From Congeria kusceri (taxonomy: Eukaryota; Mollusca; Bivalvia; Myida; Dreissenidae), in NCBI GenBank assembly GCA_027627225.1, contig CM051025.1, forward strand, positions 74,021,474 to 74,085,473: a stretch of 64,000 nt of DNA. The letters run 5' to 3'. Below the pieces are notes generated by a model. That model had not been told where the DNA came from and made no database searches. It saw only the letters and a list, made by a program, of their open reading frames with translations. Both the position numbers and the translations under genes were made by a program. This document shows positions 47,880 to 59,078 of this stretch, piece after piece (position 1 is the first letter of the stretch; each line of letters begins with the position of its first letter).

Positions 47880-49505
47880 CTATATTGCAAAATTGTTGGC
47901 GCATATAAACGTTCATGAATGTAGTTCCATGCATCAATTTAAAGATCTCGTTTGTTAATAGGTCTCTGCATCCATGGTCTAAGAATTGTGCTTACAAAAA
48001 ATCACTACTTGTAAAACTTATTGACGTAAATAAAATTGATGATAGCAGTAAATCACATTAATATTTGAAGTAAATAAAATTGATGATATCAGTACATCAC
48101 ATTTATGGTAATAACAATCATAATAAATGCGCCTTGTCAAAAGGTGTAAATGTTATACTTGTCAAAGCAAAATCGCTGGTCTGTACATGCACTTACAAGA
48201 CGTTTTGTGCAAACAAAATTCAACGCAAGACCTGTAGTCATGTAAGTGAACAGATATTTACACATATTTTTCTACACCGAATAAACTGTAGGTAAATTTG
48301 ATGTGCGTTGTAAATATATTATGTAACAGCTCCTTTTACATTGAGCTCCTGTACACATTCCCTACATAAATGTGTAAGATACTGAGTAAATTTATGTCGT
48401 ATACATGCATAATGTGTAGTTTATTGTTATTATTGTAAAAAATTATATCTTTTGTAATCTGTTCAGCTCTTCATGTATATGGAGGAAACAAAGGTACACA
48501 CCTTTAGCGCCAAGCGAGCGATATGTAATAGTGTATGCGTATATCCATGATACTATTGCGGGTATATGGCACATTATACATGTAGATACATGCCATAATC
48601 GAAGCCACATTCAGGCGTCGATTCCGCAAGGTCAGCTGTAGTTTTACCCAGCATTCTTCAATGTTAGACATCTTTAACTCCCCATTAGGCCAACATTTTT
48701 TTCAGTTTTGTTTTGCTGGAACTTTTTTTTAATTGAGTCGGGGGGGGGGGGGGGGGGGTAAAAAATAAAAATAAAATCACTTTTTTTTTTACAGTGATCG
48801 ACTTTAAAGACATGCTACTTGAAAAGTTAATTCATTAGTTTACAACTCTAAATAAGTATTTGAACAGATACAATTATTGCTTCATACTTTTCCAAACATT
48901 TATATGTTCTTGTCACTAGTACATGTGCTATGAATAAAATACCAAGTCGGCGGGGAAATTATAAAAAAAAATTCACAATGGTTACTTTTAATTTTATTTC
49001 TTTTTGTTGAAAATTAGGTTAGGGATTCCCGTTAAACAAAATATAAAAAATGTTGGCCTTATAGAAGTTGAGTGTGACTTGAGTGTAATGCATTGGCACT
49101 TATCTGCTACTTAAGCAAACGCCCATTTTAGTTGATATGCTTTAATTAATATTCTTGAGATATATATTGCCATTAATAATCCATTGCTTATTCGAATATA
49201 ACCCATTATTCTTAATTGATACATTAGCATATAGTGTATTTGGTTGTAGTTATAGTTGTCAGTTATTCTAAGTGATTATCGAAAAAAGGAACGATTTTTC
49301 TTATTGTTGTTGTTATTGTTGTTGTAATAATTTATACCGGTAAACAAATTAGTAGTTGTAAAGTAATAAAGCACAATACGTGTACAGTACAGTGTATGAA
49401 TTCTTTATTCTTCAAAATTACACACATCATAAATATTCAACAAACGCGTAGTTACGAGCATGTCATAGCGGACTCTATGACAAGTGACGTAGAAAGATGA
49501 ATTAT
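47880..49505. other. Intergenic DNA with a 2-copy direct repeat and a poly-G run
   Basis: About 35 bases (GTAAATAAAATTGATGATA plus CAGTA.ATCACATT) occur twice, near 48025 and 48069. A run of 19 G lies at 48740-48758. No gene was recognised. Confidence 0.6.
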
Positions 49506-49508
49506 AAT

Positions 49509-49578
49509 TGAGGCGTGTCGTGAGAAACCCGGGCTTAATGTATGGGCGTAAAGTGTCGTCCCGGATCAACCTGTGCAT
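49509..49578. mobile_element. Palindromic MITE, copy 5 (left end only)
   Basis: Only the first ~70 bases of the family are present (GAGGCGTGTCGTGAGAAA to GTCGTCCCGGATCAACCTGT). It lies about 200 bases from copy 6 in the same orientation. Confidence 0.8.
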
Positions 49579-49780
49579 ACTATGATAGTTCTGCCCTTTG
49601 TCAGCAACATTTATTATTTATTCCCAATAGCAAAATAAACCGTTTCGATTTAAAATATATACAATATGCACTAAAAATACTTTCATCACATCAGTGAATT
49701 CCTGTGTAGCTATATAACGACAGTTTGATTAACTGATAAAGGCAAGTGGTCCGCTTTAACCTTTTCTAGAGAAATAAAAA

Positions 49781-50008
49781 TATGAGGCGTGTCGTGGTAA
49801 AGCCGGACTTAATGCATGTGCGTACAGTGTCGTCCAGGATTTGCCTGTGCAGTCCGCACGGGCTAATCCAGGACGACACTTTCCGCTTTTATGGTATTTT
49901 CTGTTTTGAGGAAGTCTTTTCTAAACATAAATCCACTTAAGTCTTAAAGTGGACGACACTTTACGCAAACGCATTAAGCCCGGGTTTCCCACGACACGGA
50001 TCACATAT
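49781..50008. mobile_element. Palindromic MITE, copy 6
   Basis: Starts TATGAGGCGTGTCGTGGT and ends CCCACGACACGGATCACATA. The left inner palindrome is present; most of the right one is deleted. It lies about 330 bases beyond the LPMO polyadenylation signal. Confidence 0.87.
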
Positions 50009-50340
50009 ATATATATATGGTTTCGGAACCAACCGTGTTCTAAACAAATCTGAACGAGTATTCATTCGCATATGATGCAACCAAAAATGAATATAATAAA
50101 AACGAAAACAATAAAGTAGAGTAACACTAAATTAAAAGGTACAAAATCAAGCATATATAACATGCAAATACTTTTAAGACATGCAAATTCTTACATGGAT
50201 AATGCAAGGCAGTGGTGTTATGTTCCCAGTACACATGAACGTGACATGTCATCATAATAATAGTGTGACGTTTTGAAGGTAACATCCAGACGTGCTCAAT
50301 TTGCTACACTTCAGACAACACTCGTATATGGCGGTGGCTG

Positions 50341-50346
50341 TTTATT
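50341..50346 (-). terminator. Probable polyadenylation signal of the LPMO gene
   Basis: AATAAA on the minus strand, 123 bases after the LPMO stop codon at 50469-50471. It is the nearest downstream match. Confidence 0.5.
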
Positions 50347-50468
50347 TGGGCATGTGACGACATATTAAGCTAATGTCTTAGCAACACAATTCATCGACGA
50401 GATTCAAATTACTTAGATCATATGCGAAATAGACAGCATCGTTCACAGTAAAACCGGTATATCTGTTT

Positions 50469-51556
50469 TCAATTGCATGTGCACAAGCTGCTCGGACAGT
50501 TGTTCTGCTTGCAGTTCAGCGAGCACCACGTATCCATTGACGAACCTTTACTGGGGTCTACACTTCGGCAGTTAGCTCCGCCCGAAGTCGAACTTGACCC
50601 CGCATTAGACCCCGACCAACTGCTTCCGTTTGGACACGTGCATGCGCATATATTCGTTGGACACTTCCCGTTGACGCATGTGCTTTGACAAAATGAGTCA
50701 AAATCGGTACTTTGCAATGCATTCGTTGCTCTACATTCGTATTCGGAGCCATCTGGACATGTACCCGTCAAGTCGCCTCCATGGTTACCGGTGAAAGACT
50801 GTTTTTGAGACTCTTGGAATGAAAGTGACATTTCGTTAAAGAGCGCGTTAGATTTCACACTGAACGTTGGCATTCCAAAGGACTCACGAAATTGTCGAAG
50901 AGCGTCGTTATAACCCTGAAGGTACACGGAGTCCTGAGCTGGTGGACTGGGCATAGACCCAGGGGCTGGAATCTCTCCAAGTTCGGGGTATTCACCGGGC
51001 TCGTATCCAGGGTAACTAACATCGGCGGGCGAGGAAGAGTGACTCTGTTGCCAGCTGGAAGGCAGCGTGTTTTGCCATGAGGAGACATCAGGAAATGTGG
51101 CGACCGGCTGCTGCCATGACGATTGTACAGCCGGCTGCTGTGGCGCGGGAGGTTGGGTCGGTGGCGCCTGGCTCCTCTTCGAAGCTGCTGACGATTTGGG
51201 TTGTTCTGTTTGTGCAGGAGCGGCGGCGGTCGCTTCATTCTTTACCATTTGATCATACAGCTTTTTCATCATGGCCATGCTTGCTTCAAATGTTATACCT
51301 CCTACATTTGGAACGTTATATGGAGGCCCTGTGTTCCCGTGGGCCTGACCGGAAGTAGCAGGTACCGGGGCTGTAACACTTCGAGGTGGCTGCGTCTCAT
51401 ATGCCTGCGCCGGTGCTGGGGTACTGTCGTCTGGAAGCGGCGGTAGAGGATTTACTGCTTTTGCGCCAATAGCAATGTCTGCACAGTTTATAAAGTGTTC
51501 TTGGTTGCCACAACCGAGGCATTCACCGCCATACCCGTCCGGACCCATGCTTTGAC
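50469..51556 (-). CDS. LPMO exon 3: domain end, linker, two six-Cys modules
   Basis: Acceptor TTTTTTCAG|GTCAAAG joins the G from exon 2 to make Gly. After ADIAIG comes a low-complexity linker rich in Pro, Gln, Ser and Ala (for example SSWQQPVATF, PPTQPPAPQQP). The last 98 residues contain two copies of C-x13-(F/W)C-x3-C-x(3-4)-CP-x3-C-x-C, the first starting CRATNALQST and the second CRSVDPSKGS, ending SSLCTCN and TGA. Such modules may bind polysaccharide, but that is inference. Confidence 0.93.
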
Positions 51557-54500
51557 CTGAAAAAAGGCCACTAAGGTAATTACGCTATGAGAAAATAGTA
51601 CTAAGTATTTGTAAAATCGTGAACATAAAAAAAGTTACTTTTCTATTTCAATTGTTTAATAATTTTATTTGTTCGTATGTTCCTTCAGTTGTCGGAATGT
51701 AGAAACAAATCGAAATGCTACAATAAACTATTTCGCGATGCTGCACCAGCAGCAGGCAACATACGGTAGCAACAGTTGTCTTCTGTTGATATCGCATCGA
51801 CGTCGCATATTGAAAGCATACCTGACACATTTGTAGCGAACGTATTAATTTCGATAGATTTTAGGAAAATAAAATAATGTAGTCTGCATAATGGGCTGAT
51901 CATTATTGTATACTTCGGTGGAGGAATAATGTTATTGCAGATAAGCGCACGAAATATTTAGTACATAGTTTGTATCGTTCAAACGTTTTAAAACGTTTAA
52001 ACGTATATGCACATAAATTATTGTATCAGAATATGTCATTGGATATTTTATTCGGCAAGATTCGAAGAAAACGATAACTAGGTCACGACTCATGTCACAT
52101 AAATGAACGAACTACTGTTATTTATCTGCTTTCGGTAGACTGGCGCAGACCGCTGAAGTAACAAATAGTGTATGGCATGACTATATTGGGCTTAATGTCG
52201 ATTGCTAAATAACAGTATTTCTATGAAAGTTTTAAATGACAGTAGTAAAATATATATTTAAAATATTAGTTGTTTTGAATAAGATTATGAACTAATAGTA
52301 ATTATTTTCTTTGTTTCGCAGTAATGGTCATATACACAATTGTAGTTATCAGGTCGTTACACGATATCGCAATTTCAAGTTAAACCATGCCTTAATTAAT
52401 CACTGACTGCATGGATAATGGTCGTTCGTTCAATTGTTTTAATACGCCTTGGCATTTGTCAGAAGTGCCGCTCTGGCAGTCTTCCTTACTTACCTGCCAC
52501 CCATTTCCACTGCATGACGCATTGCGAACAGGTCAGTTTCGGTGGCAGCATAACGACCAGCTCTACGGCGATGGAGGGCCCTGGCGCCGCGATGAAGTAC
52601 CGGGTCCCGTGACCGATGATGTTCAGCAGGTGGCGGTCCAGGCACTCCTGGGTCGCTCTCCGAGTCGGATCGTTGACGGGACACAACCTGAACTCGAAGT
52701 AGCCGCCGTGGTTGCTGGTAAGCTCCACAGTTACGTTGATGAAGGCGCCTGACTTGTACTGGCGCGCTATGACGCCCCTCGCGGTACTTGCCGCCGGCCT
52801 CGTTGTCGCGCGGTCCCTGCCAGGGGTCGCCGCACACCACCGCAGCGTCCGCCGTACTTCTCAAACTGGTTCTGAAAAATGAAAAATACGGTGGTATAGC
52901 GTTTCTGTTGTGTACGTATAATAAATCTGTTACACTTTAAATATTTGATCATTGACGTAAACACACATTTTGAGCGATGCACAAAAATCCGCCTTGTGAT
53001 CTTTAATTTAACATGAAAATGATGTTAACAGTTCATATTAAATCTTGAATTATAATAGCCACATATACGTCAACATTGTAAATATTACAAAATGAAAGCG
53101 ACGTTACTAAGTATATTTATTTGTAGGTTACAGCGCTTTAAATCTACATGTTCTATGTTAGTGTTTTTGTGAATATGTGTTTTCTTCTTTTAGATACATT
53201 TCTAATCTGAAACGTAGGGCCACAGCATCTGCAAAACATACAATTAAGTACCGGTACATAAGGACTATTATTATTCCCCCCAAAATAGTTAAAAAAAAAA
53301 AAATCTGTTATAAGAACATGAACATGTAACATATACACATGTAAATTTGTACCACATAACTTACCATGATAACTACGAATGTGTCATCATGTCTTGCTTA
53401 CAGCGAGTGTGAGACTTAACAGATGATGAATAAATTGTATTGTTTTGCTTGAATAACAATGCGCAGTAATACAACAATAGCACACGGAGGAATTGGCAAG
53501 ATTATTTTAAGCGAATGCATGCCATTATTTTGACATTTTCTCTAGCAGTGTTGACAGCCATGGAGTTTAACGTGTCAACTGCATCCTCATCCTTAGAAAG
53601 TTGCTGTGTTTTATTATAATTAAATTCCGAGCATTAATTATGTATCCATGAAAAAAAGTCGGTTCGGTAGCAAGGTTATGTAAGCAGACTTACTATACAT
53701 GATCGATAATTAGTTTTCGTCAAGTTAATTGCAGTACCATTTCGAAATCAAAAATAAAATTAATAAACAAATGGATATAGATGTATAAAAAAACGGAAAT
53801 TGTAATAATTAATAGGCTTTTCTATTAAATAACATTTTTCGTGCGTGTATTTATTATGGTTAGAAAATTACATTAATTCCATTTAAATATTCATTTACTT
53901 GTGTAGTCTGGCGTTATGTGCGTTGTTTTAGTTGCAGTCCATTATACTAGCCCGATTATATTGAAATACTACTAGGCTTATTAAGGCTCTCTCTAATGCA
54001 TATACAGGGTAGAACCACTACTTTATGTCAGATCTGTATCCGTTTACAGGGCTCGAATACACCACCTCCCGATCGCAAGGTGGGCATGTCTACAGGTACA
54101 TTATACCACATTCATATTTACAAATCATATGAAAAGAGGCGTATCGACAGCTAATACGGTATAAAATTTAATCTATGAGGTATTCATTTAATGATTACTT
54201 CACAAATAGGTCTTGTTGTATAATCAAACAATAAAATATTTGTTTTTATAATTAAAACAGTTGTCATCGTGACACTTTTCGCGGACGCGGGAAAATTAGT
54301 AGTACATGTATTAGTAAAATCGATATGAATGGAATGTATATGAAGTACCGCTACGCGCATGCGCAATACTGAAAAAAATGTAGCCTAGTGTGGAAAAGTT
54401 TCGATTGAAGTGCGCGATTTTGTAGGCGTGAGTTCGAATCCTGTTGGAATGTGTATCGAAAAAAAGATATCTTCCTCTTAACGATACCATCAATATATTA

Positions 54501-55503
54501 TGGCTATTAATATAAATAAATTCGTTAACATTGGGAATATGTGTTGTTGTAACATGTGTCTATATTTGTGGGAAAAACTTGTGGGAAAACCGTCGATATA
54601 CCCGTTTGAGATAAAAAACAACACTTTTTTCTGTACTGTTTCTGTTACAGCCTCTTCATTACATTGAAGTTAACATTCATTGTACACATGAATAACTTGG
54701 AATCTGTGGTGTGTTGCACGTTTACGAATCCATTTTCTGGGTCAATGCCTTAGCCGATACCGATATTACGCGTCACAAATGTCATTGCCGTAGTGAAAGC
54801 AACATAAATACACCGTGTGATTGTCACGAAAGTGACATCTATATGTGAGTCAATGATTTTATAGCGCGATGACCATGTCTTTGGTCACATATCAAACGAG
54901 ATCGATTGATCAGCTCTGTAGATAATAACGTACAACAATGTATATTGGTTACCGCTTGTTTTGCTTTACCTTATACATACAATTTCCATACATGACTGTT
55001 TTCATTGTTGGAAATAGTAAGTTATATATAAATGCTGATATATGAGGCCTGTCGTGGGAAACCCGGGCCTAATGCATGTGCATAAAGTGTCTTCTCGGAT
55101 TAGCCCGTGTAGTCCGAACAGGCTAATTTAGGACGACACTTTCCGCTTTTATGGTATTTTCTGTTTCAAGGATCCATCTTCTAAACATAAATTCACTGTA
55201 GGCGGAAAGTGCCGTCCCGGATTAGCCTGTGCAGACAGCTCAGGCTAATCCGGGACGATACGTCACGTACATGCATTTAAGACCGGTTTTCTCACGACAC
55301 GCCTCATGTATATATATACTCACTGTGAAGCCCCCACAGTTCAGCCCCATGTCGTTGTAGTTGCGAGGGTTCTTGTAGTTGAAGCGCCACATGCAGTTCC
55401 GGGAGGCGGGCTCGATCAGCCGCCCGTGGCCGACCACTTCCGTTGCCAGGAGCAACGCCGCAGCGGCCACCAGAACCGCTTCTGATGCTGTAAACGTTCT
55501 CAT
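50469..55503 (-). CDS. AA15 lytic polysaccharide monooxygenase, 3 exons, with linker and tandem Cys modules
   Basis: Exons 55503-55324, 52871-52494 and 51556-50469 join in phase into about 547 residues. Residues 1-25 are a signal peptide ending VVG; mature residue 1 is the His of HGRLIEPASR, one arm of the copper-binding histidine brace. Exon 2 supplies GGRCG-VCGDPW, the second His in TSNHGGYFEF, ECLDRHLL and CSQCVMQWKWVAG. Exon 3 begins with CLGCGNQEHFINCADIAIG, the end of the AA15 domain (to about residue 216). A Pro/Gln/Ser-rich linker of over 200 residues follows, then two six-Cys modules. Family members oxidatively cleave crystalline cellulose or chitin; secretion is predicted. Two +1 frameshifts in exon 2 (near 52838 and 52776) break the frame, either as assembly indels or a damaged allele. 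Confidence 0.93.
52494..52871 (-). CDS. LPMO exon 2: catalytic core, two frameshifts
   Basis: Acceptor TTTTTCAG|AACCAG, donor GCAG|GTAAGT. The reading NQFEKYGGRCG continues as VCGDPWQGPRDNEAGGKYRE only after dropping one base in GGTGGTGTG (plus 52836-52841), then as GVIARQYKSGAFINVTVELT only after dropping one base in a GGGG run (plus 52775-52778). From there the frame is open to the donor, including TSNHGGYFEFRLCPVNDP and CVMQWKW. All expected family residues are present once the two indels are allowed for. Confidence 0.92.
53995..54115 (-). mobile_element. tRNA-derived SINE fragment
   Basis: On the minus strand it carries A-box-like GGTATAATGTACC, CACCTTGCGATCGGGAGGTG (anticodon arm) and B-box-like GTATTCGAGCCC, followed by a short body. 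It lies in LPMO intron 1. Boundaries are approximate. Confidence 0.55.
54382..54452 (+). repeat. Possible degenerate tRNA-related SINE head
   Basis: An A-box-like TAGCCTAGTGTGG and a B-box-like GAGTTCGAATCC are spaced about 45 bases apart. The stems do not pair, so it is at best a decayed SINE head in LPMO intron 1. Confidence 0.35.
55041..55308. mobile_element. Palindromic MITE, copy 7 (near full length)
   Basis: Left end TATGAGGCCTGTCGTGGG, right end CTCACGACACGCCTCATG. Both inner palindromes and the central TTTTATGGTATTTTCTGTTT block are present. It lies inside LPMO intron 1, almost touching the exon 1 donor. Confidence 0.92.
55324..55503 (-). CDS. LPMO exon 1: signal peptide and N-terminal copper His
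   Basis: The ATG at 55503 starts MRTFTASEAVLVAAAALLLA, then TEVVG before the mature His. An upstream in-frame ATG at 55551 would place a hydrophilic stretch before the signal peptide and is less likely. The exon ends GGFT at ACA|GTGAGT, phase 0. The palindromic MITE copy 7 begins 15 bases beyond the donor. Confidence 0.93.
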
Positions 55504-55566
55504 TTTATAACTAACGAATTCGTAAACTATTTTTAAAAAAAAGACACACACAAATGTATCAGTTCC

Positions 55567-55574
55567 CTTTTATC
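55567..55574 (-). promoter_or_regulatory. Possible TATA-like box of the LPMO gene
   Basis: GATAAAAG on the minus strand lies 64 bases upstream of the LPMO ATG, a workable distance for a short 5' leader. Only the motif and spacing support it. Confidence 0.3.
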
Positions 55575-55579
55575 CGTTC

Positions 55580-56695
55580 AACTGTACACACAATATGATA
55601 TAAATTGTTTCCCCGTTAAAGCTTTTTAAAAGCAATATGTGCGTTGCTGTTTTCCTTCTTTTAATTGTCCAAATTGCATCAAAGGCAACTTTTCTTCAGA
55701 TGAAGTAAAAGATTTCCTTTGATTGAAGTTGCTTTTTTGTTAAAGCTAACTACGAATTGGTTCGCTCGTCGACACTACTGATCACACTCTACGTTAACAT
55801 AAGTGTGAAGCGTTTATGGGGCCCGCTAATGCATACGTCATTTACGTTACGCTATGACGATGCATATCGTTATTGGAATACAATTATCAAGTTAGTTGCG
55901 CTACGGTTCGTCCAAAACGAATACAAAACGAAGACTGTTAGAGAATTTATCATTCGTTCATAATTGTTCTGCGCTTATTGTTTGTCAGATTGAAGACCAC
56001 ATATGTCTGCTTGTCTTTTTTGTCTAGCGTATAAGCAATTATTGTTTAAACTGCATTTTGAAATCTAGAACGTGGCTCAACACAACATATGTTTTGTTTA
56101 ACTTTTGTTGCAATTAAGTTTCGGTTCCTTCTCGATTGTTTTTAAATATAACGCAATATGTTATACAGAGTGTTACGATGTTCGTTTTATTAGAAAATTA
56201 AACTAGACCCACGTACATCTGTTCATTATTAGATTTTTAACGGAACAAAGTTGAGCGGCATGGGATTTCGATTTATAATGCATATTTATTGCAGAAAAAA
56301 ATGATCCACATGACACATTTTTTGTTCGATAACAGCTTGACGAAGAAAAATTCTAGAGCAGTACGTATGATAAAGTTCCGTTAACACATTGTTACTTACA
56401 ATGAGAATGAATTGTCAAGTGTTGGTATCTGGACATTCGATTTTGCAAATGGATACACAGCCAACCACGGCTGAACGCTATATTCCATGTACAATGAAAC
56501 GGTAAATAGAAATTTCATATGGCATTTGTTTAGGAATTTGAAAGTATCCAAGAGTATATGCCAATAGGAGAACCGACACACCGTGTCCGAATTACATATG
56601 AATGGCAAGCACATCTCTGGCAGACATTGCTTGTTAACTATAGCGTTTTGATTCATGCGGTGTTCATCTTAGAATCACAAATCTATGGCATGTCT
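55580..56695. other. Upstream flank of the LPMO gene, no gene recognised
   Basis: Only short ORFs without motifs. It would contain the LPMO promoter region beyond the TATA-like box. Confidence 0.5.
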
Positions 56696-57020
56696 TATGC
56701 ACCTATCAATATTTTCCGCCAGGGGGGAGCGGCGGGCATATACGGGACTTTAGACTAAAAGCAATTCCCGATAGGCGGGAATTTGACACGCCGAATGATT
56801 CCGGTCCCGGGAAATAGACTTTGTTCGGATTTTAGATCCTGGTTATATTGGCCAACGGACCATTTAATACACCAATTAAGCATCCCCATTGAGGGGATTT
56901 AGACAAAAATGATTGGCTCTAGGCTGGGGAATTAGACCCCCTAAAGTACAATAAGTCTAATTCCCCTGGGTTTGCCCGCCGCTCCCCCCCCCCCAGGGGA
57001 AAATATTGATAGGTGCATTA
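56695..57020. mobile_element. PIF/Harbinger-like MITE with TTA target duplication
   Basis: The element 56698-57017 (320 bp) starts TGCACCTATCAATATTTTCC and ends with its complement. The inverted repeats extend over about 40 bases to GGAGCGGCGGGCA, differing mainly in the length of a G run. It is flanked on both sides by TTA (56695-56697 and 57018-57020), the 3-bp target duplication typical of PIF/Harbinger. It has no coding capacity. The interior is rich in GGGGAATTAGAC-like phrases on both strands. Confidence 0.85.
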
Positions 57021-57029
57021 TGGTTTCGC

Positions 57030-58135
57030 ACTACCCCGCTGCGAGATGTTCCTTTATAAATTTTATCAAACAAATCAAACGTTTCTTTTCTAACGTGCCA
57101 GCCAACCAATCTGAAGGAGGTCATGTGTCGGATGTTACAGTTATATCAGGTTTACGATATAAAAACACGCTTAAGGTTTTCACCGCGATACCTGTGAAAC
57201 ATATCGCACAATATTGCTTAAATGCATGTGGTTGTGCCACAGTTTTTTATGTACGCGTTTACACATATTAACAGAGTAAAGGTTGTAACTTTAAGAAGTA
57301 CTCATGATAAATGTGTTTTTGAAAGTTATAACAGTGACGTTTATAAGTTATTGTTTATATACCAGCAAATACAGCATGTGTAATAATTTAAGGTGTACAC
57401 TCAACAAAAGGTATAACGCAACAAATAGAAATAAATGGAAATTGTTGTATTTTCTTAATTTATAAGAATTTTATCTTGAAATGTAAGGAATTATTATGTG
57501 AGTTCTACATGCAAGTGTTCATACCAAAATATTGGAAAAATACGACAGAATTTCGTGTTAACCATGGCGCATATCAACAAAGAAAATCCAACAATATATA
57601 TTTGGTGCGCTATATCTTTTGTTGAGTATAAATACTCCCTCCTGCCCAAGGCACGTATGGACAGTCTTTAGCGCAGTCATGTGTTCGCCATATGGTATGC
57701 GTATACGGTATGACGTATTGTTAAAGAAACTCACACATATCAATGAATTTGTAACTTTCCAGGTTCTGCTGAAGAACAAGGGTCACCATAAGTCTATACA
57801 ATGTTTCGGATACTGGAATATAGATGTATATATCTACGAGAGTTGAACTAAAAGTCCGCGGAATGTATCGGAATGCTGAGCTAAATGATGCGACTGCGAA
57901 CGGACGAAACACTGGTGGCTACAGATGGTGAAAATAAAAAGCGAACGCAAAACCATTGGCTCAAACACTTGTACGTACAACGAACAACAAACTACATGTT
58001 TAATAATATGCAATTTGAGAAAGAAGCCCAACAAAAAGTACAAACTTTGTCCAAATCAAGTTTTTATCTTGAAAAGCCAAACAAAACAATGATAGACACG
58101 ACAACACTTTGACTTGGTTTGACTGAAACATTTTT
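57030..58135. other. Intergenic DNA, no gene recognised
   Basis: Only short, motif-free ORFs. A phrase near 57400 (CACTCAACAAAAGGTATAAC) looks like a transposon end, but no partner was found. Confidence 0.5.
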
Positions 58136-58140
58136 GTTTA

Positions 58141-58305
58141 ATTGTACGGTTGTCCGAAGCATCAACGTATTTCTCGCGTATTTTATTCAAGTCAACTCAA
58201 AGTTCACGGAAAAATAATTGATGCCTAATGATATTCGTGTATTCCAGTAAGGTTTGTCTGACTGCAAAGTTTCCTATGTTAAAATTAAGTGTTCAACCGT
58301 ACAAT
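58141..58305. repeat. Short element bounded by a 12-bp inverted repeat
   Basis: ATTGTACGGTTG at 58141-58152 has its perfect complement at 58294-58305. The 141-bp interior is featureless. It could be a tiny MITE, but no target duplication was seen. Confidence 0.4.
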
Positions 58306-58371
58306 GCCCGATCTGTTCGAAGTTCAATAAGTGAATCAATCACTCATTGTGAACTGCTATAAACAATAAAA

Positions 58372-58690
58372 ATTGAACCAATTTCTGATCCATTGAATTC
58401 TAAATTAAAATCCAATAAATTGCAACCGCATAAGTTCATTCCGTTTTCCTATCATCAATTAACTCATTGATAATTGAATTTCTTGTATCATAAATAAGCA
58501 TTGCTTTAATTTATAGTCAAACATGACATAATTGAACCAATTTCTGATCTATTGAATTCTAAATTAAATCCAATAAATTGCAACCGCATAAGTTCATTCC
58601 GTTTTCCTATCATCAATTAACTCATTGATAATTGAATTTCTTGTATCATAAATAAGCATTGCTTTAATTTATAGTTAAACATGTCATTGA
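58372..58690. repeat. 159-bp tandem duplication
   Basis: Two nearly identical copies start at 58372 and 58531 (ATTGAACCAATTTCTGATC). The few differences include C/T and one missing A. The high identity suggests a recent event. Confidence 0.97.
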
Positions 58691-59078
58691 CGTTTTTTAG
58701 TACTGATGTAGCCCGTTGATTTACGTGATCTAATCCAAACCTCATTTGAGTTCTTTTTTTGCGGATCTGCACTAGCATAGCTAGATGTCGTTCCTGCTCA
58801 ATTCTTTGAAGCAGCCAAGAATGAAGGTTAGCCATCTGACATACAATGAGCTTTTAAACTTCGTACGAATCTAACCATCAAATGTTCTCAGCACACACAC
58901 TGTACTTGTTTAGTCAGATTTCTATTTTAAAGTGTATAGTTTTGAATGTGTTTCGTTTAAAAGCAAACCATGCATAATTATGGGGAAACTAGACCATAAA
59001 CTGAGGTATAGACCATACTCTGAGGTATAGACTTGATGCAGTACACGTTCATTTACCTGCCATCAAGTTTTACAAACT

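Noticed and set aside
50473..51446. Several ORFs overlapping the LPMO third exon in other frames and on the plus strand
   Set aside because: Shadows of the real exon, produced by its G+C-rich, stop-poor sequence.
52411..52982. Plus-strand 113-codon and minus-strand alternative-frame ORFs over LPMO exon 2
   Set aside because: Antisense or frameshifted shadows of the catalytic exon.
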